DNA from: Opitutia bacterium UBA7397
Lineage (GTDB): Bacteria; Verrucomicrobiota; Verrucomicrobiia; Opitutales; UBA953
DNA length: 11,939 nt
NCBI GenBank assembly: GCA_002470605.1
Contig: DKND01000015.1
Location: forward strand, 49,559-61,497
Reading direction: 5' to 3'
Every line of letters starts with the position of its first letter. Position 1 is the first letter of the stretch. The position numbers and the translations under genes are program-made. Below the pieces are notes generated by a model, which was not told where the DNA came from, searched no databases, and was given only the letters and a program-made list of their open reading frames with translations. This document shows, in pieces, positions 7,464 to 11,939 of this stretch.

Positions 7464-8693
7464 TTATTCGCTCTTATTGTAGTTCACGTAGCCGTCCGTC
7501 AGGTCCGCCGCCAAGAGACGGAATTTCCCTTCGCCTTGGTGCAAGTTCAGCCGCACGGCAAATCGCGCCGCCTTGACCACTTGCTTCCACTGCGGCTTAT
7601 TTTCAGGCAAAGGCCGGCCGGCCAAGACCGCCGGGATCTCATTATAAAAAATATCGAGTTGGTTCTCATCCAGCCCCACCCGGGCATAACCGGCGGCGTC
7701 CGCCAACCGGCCCCAGTTGGGATCTTCACCGAACCAAGAGGACTTCACCAAAAGCGAGTTGCCGATTGCCCGGGCGATCTTTTCGGCATCCCCCCGGCTT
7801 TTCGCTCCTTCGATTTCCACGGCGACGACCTTGGTTATCTTTTCCCCGTCACCGACGATCTTCTCGGCCAGGATGAAACAAACCTGATCAAGCGCCGCCT
7901 GAAAGAGGTCGCGTAGCGCGCTCTCGGCCGATTCGTCCACAGAAACACCCGAAGCGCCCGAAGCCAGCAATATTACGGTGTCGTTCGTGGACATGTCGCC
8001 ATCGACGCTCACGCAGTTGAAAGACTGGTCCGAAGCCGATTTCAGGGCGGACTTAAGATAGGCGGGAGCAACGGCGGCATCCGTGACCACAAAGGCCAGC
8101 ATCGTAGCCATATTGGGTTCGATCATTCCGGCACCCTTGGCAATACCGGCCAAGGTGATCGTCTGTCCTTGCCAGACAAAGCGCGCCGTGACGGTTTTGG
8201 GCCGCGTATCGGAAGTCAGGATAGCCTCGGCGGAACGGGTACCTTCAATCGCTTCGCAGGACAGCCGTTTCGCGGCGGCTGCGATCCCGCTGGCCACTTT
8301 GGGCATCGGCATGAGCTCACCAATCCGGCCGGTGGAGCAGACCAGAAAGGCCGCGTCGGGAGCGCCAATCGCTTCGGCTGAAAGTTTCGCGATGAGCGCC
8401 GCATCGAGGTCGCCTTGTTGCGAGGTGCAAGCATTCGCATTACCACTGTTCCCAAAGATACCGCGGATCTTATCAGCCGAAGCCGCCAAGATCTTCTGCG
8501 AAAAACGGACCGGAGCGGCCTTGACGTCGTTCGTCGTGAAAACGCCCGCCGCCGCGCACGGCTGATCCGCCACGATGAGCATCAGGTCGAGACGCTCGAC
8601 TCCTTTGTTGCGAATATCGCAACTGGTAGCCCCGACCCGGAAACCAGGGACATCAGAAATTCCTGGCGAATCTTGAGTGATGACGATCGACAT
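7464..8693 (-). CDS. argJ: Glutamate N-acetyltransferase / ornithine acetyltransferase
   Basis: Moves the acetyl group from N-acetylornithine to glutamate, releasing ornithine and regenerating N-acetylglutamate; some members also use acetyl-CoA. The 409-residue precursor is expected to cut itself into alpha and beta chains. The cleavage motif is seen as KGAGMIEPNMATMLAF, with the scissile bond between Ala196 and the nucleophile Thr197. Other family marks are NSGNAN (82-87), CSTGRIGE (119-126), a DGDMSTNDT segment downstream of the cut, and a C-terminal DLTDGYVNYN. The ATG lies 6 bases after the argC stop. The nearest AGGA is about 15 bases upstream, too far for a normal site, so coupling to argC is likely. 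Whether it is mono- or bifunctional cannot be read from the sequence; the absence of argA nearby makes a bifunctional enzyme plausible. Confidence 0.98.
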   Translation of the reverse strand: MSIVITQDSPGISDVPGFRVGATSCDIRNKGVERLDLMLIVADQPCAAAGVFTTNDVKAAPVRFSQKILAASADKIRGIFGNSGNANACTSQQGDLDAALIAKLSAEAIGAPDAAFLVCSTGRIGELMPMPKVASGIAAAAKRLSCEAIEGTRSAEAILTSDTRPKTVTARFVWQGQTITLAGIAKGAGMIEPNMATMLAFVVTDAAVAPAYLKSALKSASDQSFNCVSVDGDMSTNDTVILLASGASGVSVDESAESALRDLFQAALDQVCFILAEKIVGDGEKITKVVAVEIEGAKSRGDAEKIARAIGNSLLVKSSWFGEDPNWGRLADAAGYARVGLDENQLDIFYNEIPAVLAGRPLPENKPQWKQVVKAARFAVRLNLHQGEGKFRLLAADLTDGYVNYNKSE

Positions 8694-8699
8694 GGGAAA

Positions 8700-9749
8700 T
8701 CAACGGAGTCCTTCGGCCTCATCCCAACCCATCATGAGGTTGAAATTTTGAACGGCTTGGCCGCCCGCACCCTTCAGCAGATTATCAATCACCGAGGTGA
8801 TGATCAGGTTGCCGGTCCGGGGGTCGGCGACGACCGAGCAAGCGACCCGATTCGTACCTGCAACGTGCGCGGTGTCAGGGAAATCGCCCGACTTGAGTAA
8901 AATCACGAAAGGCCGGCCAGCATAGGCCTTCTGCCAACAAGCCTCCACCTGGGCCGCGGTCACGCCCGCGGCAGGCACCACGATGGTCGTAGCGATACCC
9001 CGATGCATCGGAGCTAGGTGAGGGCTGAACTGGACGACCACAGGGCTGCCTGCGGCCGCCGAGAAGGCTTCCTCGATTTCGGCGATATGCCGATGTCCCG
9101 GGATACCGTACGCCTTCATCGAGCCGTCCCGCTCACAGAAGAGAAGGCCGACGTCGCTTTTCTTCCCTGCGCCGGAGACGCCGCTGTAAGAATTGATCAC
9201 CAACCGGCCGGGCTCAGGCTTGATCAAGCCTGCCCGCAGCAACGGCACCATCGGCACCTGGATGCTGGTAGGGTAACAACCCGGACAGGCGATGAGCTTT
9301 GCCGTCTTCCAGCTATCGTCGGCCTGCAGCTCTGGGATGACATACCGGGCTTCTGCCGCCAGCGCCGGCGCCGGGTGTTCGTGTCCGTAATATTTCTTAT
9401 AAGTTCCTAAATCCTTCAGCCGAAAATCCGCGGACAGATCCAAGACCCGCTTGCCCGCCGCGACGAGCGGGGCGGCGTATTCGGCGGCGATCCCATGCGG
9501 GAGGGCCAAAAACCAGACAGCCACATCGGACTTTGCGCACTCTTCCGGCGAGGAAGCGCTGAAGACCAGCGTCGGACTCACGATTCCCCGCAGCCGCGGC
9601 AGTTCGTCCGCGACGAGTTTACCTGCCAGCGTGCGCGAGCAAACCGCGGCCAATTGGACTTGGGGGTGCCGGGCGAGCACGCGGACGAGTTCTTCCCCGG
9701 TGTAGCCCGAAGCGCCGACGATGCCGACCTTGGTCAGGTTGTGGGACAT
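8700..9749 (-). CDS. argC: N-acetyl-gamma-glutamyl-phosphate reductase
   Basis: NADPH-dependent reduction of N-acetylglutamyl phosphate to the semialdehyde, third step of the pathway. The 349-residue protein has the usual length. The dinucleotide-binding GASGYTGEE is at 12-20, LALPHG at 81-86, LDLSADFR at 103-110, the catalytic Cys158 sits in ACPGCYPTS (154-162), and the general-base His221 in GHRHIAE (218-224). It is the first gene of the arginine operon. Upstream, on the minus strand, a possible -10 (AATAAT at 9767-9772) has no good -35, so the promoter is unassigned. I could not find a convincing ArgR-type box in this 60-base gap. No Shine-Dalgarno precedes the ATG. The rpsI terminator lies just upstream, so the operon should have its own promoter. 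Confidence 0.98.
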   Translation of the reverse strand: MSHNLTKVGIVGASGYTGEELVRVLARHPQVQLAAVCSRTLAGKLVADELPRLRGIVSPTLVFSASSPEECAKSDVAVWFLALPHGIAAEYAAPLVAAGKRVLDLSADFRLKDLGTYKKYYGHEHPAPALAAEARYVIPELQADDSWKTAKLIACPGCYPTSIQVPMVPLLRAGLIKPEPGRLVINSYSGVSGAGKKSDVGLLFCERDGSMKAYGIPGHRHIAEIEEAFSAAAGSPVVVQFSPHLAPMHRGIATTIVVPAAGVTAAQVEACWQKAYAGRPFVILLKSGDFPDTAHVAGTNRVACSVVADPRTGNLIITSVIDNLLKGAGGQAVQNFNLMMGWDEAEGLR

Positions 9750-9803
9750 AGCTTGAGTATGGAATTATTAGATGACGAATGAGTGATTGGACACAGAAAA
9801 CTA

Positions 9804-9836
9804 GGCAACAAAAAGGCCCCGGATGTCCGGGGCCTT
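9804..9836 (-). terminator. Intrinsic terminator of rplM-rpsI
   Basis: GGCCCCGG (9815-9822) and CCGGGGCC (9827-9834) pair around a small ATGT loop, extended by AA/TT on each side. Read on the minus strand the stem is followed by TTTTTGTT. It lies 25 bases after the rpsI stop and separates the ribosomal protein operon from argC. Confidence 0.92.
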
Positions 9837-9860
9837 GATCGGTTCCTGTCTCGAGGCGGT

Positions 9861-10259
9861 TTACCGCTTGGAGAACTGGAAACGCTTACGGGCACCTGGA
9901 CGGCCGGGCTTCTTACGTTCGCGCATACGACCATCGCGGGTAAGGAGGCCTTCTTTCTTCAAAGGAGCGCGGAGGGTGGCATCCATTTTCTGGATCGCCC
10001 GAGCCAAGCCATGCGAAATCGCACCCGCTTGACCGTTAGGGCCGCCACCGATGACGTTGACGGAGATATCCAGCTGACCTTCGAGGCCAGCGATACGGAT
10101 CGGAGCCGTAGCCGCCTTGACGAGGGCTTCGGTGTAGAGGTACTCCTCGGCAGGCTTGCCGTTGATGGAAATAGAACCAGTACCGCGGGAAAGGCGGATA
10201 CGGGCCGAGGCGGTCTTACGACGGCCGACGGCGGTGATGGCTGGGGACTTGGCGCTCAT
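9861..10259 (-). CDS. rpsI: 30S ribosomal protein S9
   Basis: Small-subunit head protein whose C-terminal tail reaches the P-site tRNA. The 132-residue protein matches the family length. It shows the N-terminal VGRRKTASARIRL (11-23) and GTGSISINGKPAEEY (26-40), the GGGPNGQAGAISHGLARAI core (71-89), and the basic C-terminus DGRMRERKKPGRPGARKR ending in FSKR. The final Lys-Arg is the conserved end that contacts tRNA. It lies 19 bases downstream of rplM, the common pairing in bacteria, and is followed by a terminator. There is no clear Shine-Dalgarno, so translation probably depends on coupling or on an unstructured leader. Confidence 0.98.
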   Translation of the reverse strand: MSAKSPAITAVGRRKTASARIRLSRGTGSISINGKPAEEYLYTEALVKAATAPIRIAGLEGQLDISVNVIGGGPNGQAGAISHGLARAIQKMDATLRAPLKKEGLLTRDGRMRERKKPGRPGARKRFQFSKR

Positions 10260-10278
10260 TGCAAATTAGGCTTATCGA

Positions 10279-10710
10279 TTAACCCTTGAAAGGGATCGGG
10301 TTGGACGCGGCGTGGTCATGCTTGTCGCCGGCGTAAACGCGGAGCTTAAGGAGCATCTCGTTAGCGAGACGGTTCTTAGGGAGCATACCTTTGACGGCAT
10401 GGGTCACGATAAACTCAGGACGTTTGGCGCGCATTGCACCGACGCTGGTACGGTAAGCCGTACCCACCCAACCGGTGTAGAACATGTAGGTCTTGTCTTC
10501 TTCCTTAGAGCCCGAAAGACGGACTTTGTCGGCATTGATGACAATGACGTAGTCACCCGTGTCCACGTGGGGGGTGTAAGTGGGCTTGTGGCGGCCGCGG
10601 AGGATATTGCTGATTTTGACAGCGAGGCGGCCGAGGATTTGATCCTTGGCGTCGACGACGTACCAGGTCTTGTCCTTGAGCTGCACGTTCTTGGCTAGCG
10701 TGGTCTTCAT
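10279..10710 (-). CDS. rplM: 50S ribosomal protein L13
   Basis: An early-assembling large-subunit protein. With the start at 10710 it is 143 residues, close to the family's 142. It begins MKTTLAKNVQLKDKTWYVVD and has the signature ILGRLAVKISNILRGRHKPTYTPHVDTGDYVIVINA. After that come the TGWVG segment, an AVKGMLPKNRLANEML helix, and HDHAASNP near the end. The frame is open further to 10803, but those 31 extra residues (rich in Cys, Gly and aromatics) have no family likeness, so the inner Met was chosen. First gene of rplM-rpsI. The 93-base region upstream to the next terminator must hold its promoter; I could not assign one. In E. coli L13 has been reported to control its own operon through the leader; whether that applies here is unknown. 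Confidence 0.97.
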   Translation of the reverse strand: MKTTLAKNVQLKDKTWYVVDAKDQILGRLAVKISNILRGRHKPTYTPHVDTGDYVIVINADKVRLSGSKEEDKTYMFYTGWVGTAYRTSVGAMRAKRPEFIVTHAVKGMLPKNRLANEMLLKLRVYAGDKHDHAASNPIPFKG

Positions 10711-10795
10711 AAAGAGGGAAAGCGGGAACATGAGAAAGCGACCCCCTCCGTCAATACCCGAATGCACCTTGCACCCCCAACAGGTGAAATAGACC

Positions 10796-10831
10796 AAAAA
10801 CAAGGGAGGCGCAGCCTAAACTGCGCCTCCC
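10796..10831 (-). terminator. Intrinsic terminator of the outer-membrane protein gene
   Basis: GGGAGGCGCAG (10804-10814) and CTGCGCCTCCC (10821-10831) form a perfect 11-bp stem with a 6-base loop. On the minus strand it is followed by TTGTTTTT. It lies 27 bases after the stop codon of the gene at 10859 and upstream of rplM, separating the two transcripts. Confidence 0.92.
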
Positions 10832-10858
10832 GGCTGACCCTCCCATTAAAGGGTGGGC

Positions 10859-11626
10859 TTAGAACTTAAAGGTAGCGAAAACGCGGTACCAGACCGAGGA
10901 ACCGCCGGTCTTAGGCTGTCCGTCGGTATTATAGGCGTAGCTGATGCCGGCGCCAAGCTTGGCACCCTGGCCGACAGCACGGGTCACATCGGCCGAGGCG
11001 CCGAGGTAAAGGTAGGAGTTCTTTTCACCAGCAACCTTATCAGCCTTGGTGGCGTTCAAGAAGCCCGCATAAGCCTTGGTTTCGATATCAAAACCAGCCA
11101 GACCGACATTAGCACCCGCGAAGGTCTTCGAGCCAGCGAACTCGAGCACATACTGCTTCTGGTCGAGGCTGTAGTAGAGGTAAGCGGAAGGCTTGAAGTT
11201 AGCGTTCGAGAGCGTGAGGCCAGCGTAGATTTCACGATCCGAGGTCAGTTGCGAATAGCCATTGGCTGCGATCGTGTGCGCGGTGGCGGCGGTCGAGCGC
11301 TGGATGCCCACGTCGACGGAACCGAAGGAAGAGTCGGTCTTGGCACCGAAGGTGTAGGTGCGCTCGAAGGTGTCGGCATTATAGAAATTGCCGTAAACAG
11401 AAACGCCGGAGAAACCTGGGACGTTATACTCGAGGGTCAGCGCCGACTGGACAAGGCCTTCCTCGGAGGAGCGTTCCATGCCGCGGTAAACGTTTTTGCT
11501 ATCCCAGGCGAAACTGCCCCGGAGGGAGAGATCGTGGGAGGCGACGGCTACGGGAGCAGGCGCGGCGGACTGAGCGAAGCTGACGCTGAAAGAAGCGAGA
11601 GCGAGGGCGGTGAGGGTGTGCTTCAT
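10859..11626 (-). CDS. Putative outer-membrane beta-barrel protein
   Basis: A 255-residue exported protein of unknown function. Residues 1-18 are a clear Sec signal peptide: basic start MKHT, hydrophobic core, likely cut after SVSFA before Gln19. The mature part, after an Ala/Pro-rich linker, is made of short alternating segments typical of amphipathic strands, such as YLYYSLDQKQYVLEFAG, SYLYLGASADV and KLGAGISYAYN. It ends VWYRVFATFKF, with the C-terminal Phe expected of barrels inserted by the BAM complex. The stretch DSKNVYRGMERS (42-53), soon followed by an SVSVYGNFYNAD-like strand, recalls the YRG motif near the N-terminus of the Gcw_chp (TIGR02001) group; that is a tentative resemblance. 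The longer frame to 11788 would cross the icd terminator and is rejected. Single gene with its own terminator; no Shine-Dalgarno. Confidence 0.8.
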   Translation of the reverse strand: MKHTLTALALASFSVSFAQSAAPAPVAVASHDLSLRGSFAWDSKNVYRGMERSSEEGLVQSALTLEYNVPGFSGVSVYGNFYNADTFERTYTFGAKTDSSFGSVDVGIQRSTAATAHTIAANGYSQLTSDREIYAGLTLSNANFKPSAYLYYSLDQKQYVLEFAGSKTFAGANVGLAGFDIETKAYAGFLNATKADKVAGEKNSYLYLGASADVTRAVGQGAKLGAGISYAYNTDGQPKTGGSSVWYRVFATFKF

Positions 11627-11635
11627 GGTTGAGTT

Positions 11636-11646
11636 ATGAGACTCAT
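11636..11646. repeat. Short palindrome before the barrel protein gene
   Basis: ATGAG-A-CTCAT, a perfect 5-bp inverted repeat around one base, lies 10 to 20 bases upstream of the start codon at 11626. It would be in the leader or at the promoter of this gene. It could be a regulator site, but a repeat this short may be chance. Confidence 0.3.
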
Positions 11647-11654
11647 CTTTTTGC

Positions 11655-11701
11655 CAAAAAAAAAGCTGATGGCAAGCCCCAAGGAGAGGCCAGCCATCAG
11701 C
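11655..11701 (-). terminator. Intrinsic terminator of icd
   Basis: GCTGATGGC (11665-11673) and GCCATCAGC (11693-11701) form a perfect 9-bp stem enclosing 19 bases, in which a further GCC/GGC pairing is possible. On the minus strand the stem is followed by nine T (11656-11664), the longest T-run in the window. It lies 31 bases after the icd stop. Confidence 0.92.
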
Positions 11702-11710
11702 AAAATGAGG

Positions 11711-11726
11711 GGCTCCAAGCGGAGCC
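11711..11726. other. Second hairpin between icd stop and its terminator
   Basis: GGCTCC (11711-11716) and GGAGCC (11721-11726) pair around AAGC, six bases after the icd stop codon. It has no T tail, so it is not a terminator itself. It may protect the mRNA 3' end or slow the polymerase before the main hairpin. Confidence 0.5.
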
Positions 11727-11732
11727 GACGCA

Positions 11733-11939
11733 CTACATTGCGGCGATGATCGCGTCGCCGAACTCGGAACACTTGATCTCCGTCGCACCCTGCATCTGTC
11801 GGGCGAAATCGTAAGTCACGCGGCCACCACCGATGGCGCCATTCAGACCCTTCAAGACCAAGTCAGCTGCTTCCACCCATCCCATATAACGAAGCATCAT
11901 TTCGCCCGAAAGGACGACGGAACCCGGATTGACGACATC
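11733..11939 (-). CDS. icd: Isocitrate dehydrogenase, partial (C-terminal 68 residues)
   Basis: Oxidative decarboxylation of isocitrate to 2-oxoglutarate in the TCA cycle; 2-oxoglutarate is also the precursor of the glutamate used by the arginine operon. The 68 visible residues read [23 protein letters not shown] and then a [19 protein letters not shown] stretch. They end [18 protein letters not shown] before a TAG at 11733-11735. This matches the C-terminal end of the monocistronic NADP-type enzyme of about 410 to 420 residues ([23 protein letters not shown]). The rest lies beyond the right edge. Coenzyme preference cannot be judged because the cofactor residues are not visible. Confidence 0.93.
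   Translation of the reverse strand, partial: DVVNPGSVVLSGEMMLRYMGWVEAADLVLKGLNGAIGGGRVTYDFARQMQGATEIKCSEFGDAIIAAM

Noticed and set aside
6453..7916. Open frame of 487 codons on the plus strand, opposite argB and part of argJ
   Set aside because: It is antisense to two certain genes, its protein has no family-like pattern, and long antisense frames are common opposite GC-rich coding sequence.
9750..9812. Possible ArgR box upstream of argC
   Set aside because: AT-rich stretches are present, but no pair of TGAATA/TATTCA-like half sites with the right spacing can be found.
10711..10803. Longer N-terminus for L13
   Set aside because: The 31 added residues are not seen in L13 and the inner start gives the normal length.
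10853..11632. Open frame of 259 codons on the plus strand covering the whole barrel gene
   Set aside because: The minus-strand frame has a signal peptide, barrel-like C-terminus and matching terminator; the antisense protein is Gly/Glu/Val-rich without domains.
1..11939. Mobile element, CRISPR array, defence or secondary-metabolite locus
   Set aside because: No transposase or integrase, no regular repeats, and no unexplained coding stretch over 300 bases; everything fits core metabolism and translation.

Overview
This is ordinary core chromosome from a moderately GC-rich, Gram-negative (diderm) bacterium. A signal-peptide-bearing protein ending in Phe looks like an outer-membrane beta-barrel. 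My best guess for the lineage is Verrucomicrobiota, possibly Opitutales, based on the general look of the proteins and the gene order rather than on any database comparison. Eleven of twelve protein genes lie on the minus strand. The exceptions on the plus strand are a small membrane protein gene and tRNA-Cys. Most genes lack a recognisable Shine-Dalgarno sequence.

Layout from left to right. The 5' three quarters of serS (seryl-tRNA synthetase, minus, running off the left edge) is divergent from a DUF4337-like membrane protein gene (plus). That gene converges on ndk (nucleoside diphosphate kinase, minus), with a terminator built into its last codons. ispF (MEP isoprenoid pathway, minus) follows. 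tRNA-Cys(GCA) (plus) then converges on the arginine operon across a two-way terminator. The operon reads argC-argJ-argB-argD-argF-argG on the minus strand, from about 9749 down to 3019. To its right, and upstream in the direction of transcription, are rplM-rpsI (ribosomal proteins L13 and S9) with their own terminator, then the putative outer-membrane barrel gene, then the 3' end of icd (isocitrate dehydrogenase), which runs off the right edge.

The arginine genes encode a nearly complete pathway. ArgJ makes N-acetylglutamate by recycling acetyl from acetylornithine. ArgB, ArgC and ArgD convert it to N-acetylornithine, ArgJ releases ornithine, ArgF makes citrulline and ArgG makes argininosuccinate. 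No argH, argA, argE or argR is present here. The last step must be encoded elsewhere, because a strong terminator closes the cluster after argG.

I found no mobile element, CRISPR array, prophage, toxin-antitoxin or defence locus, and nothing I would call a new system. The points worth a second look are regulatory: terminators that serve two genes or lie inside a coding region, a cluster of GGCCTAAAA-like motifs at the ndk promoter, and the general lack of Shine-Dalgarno sites.
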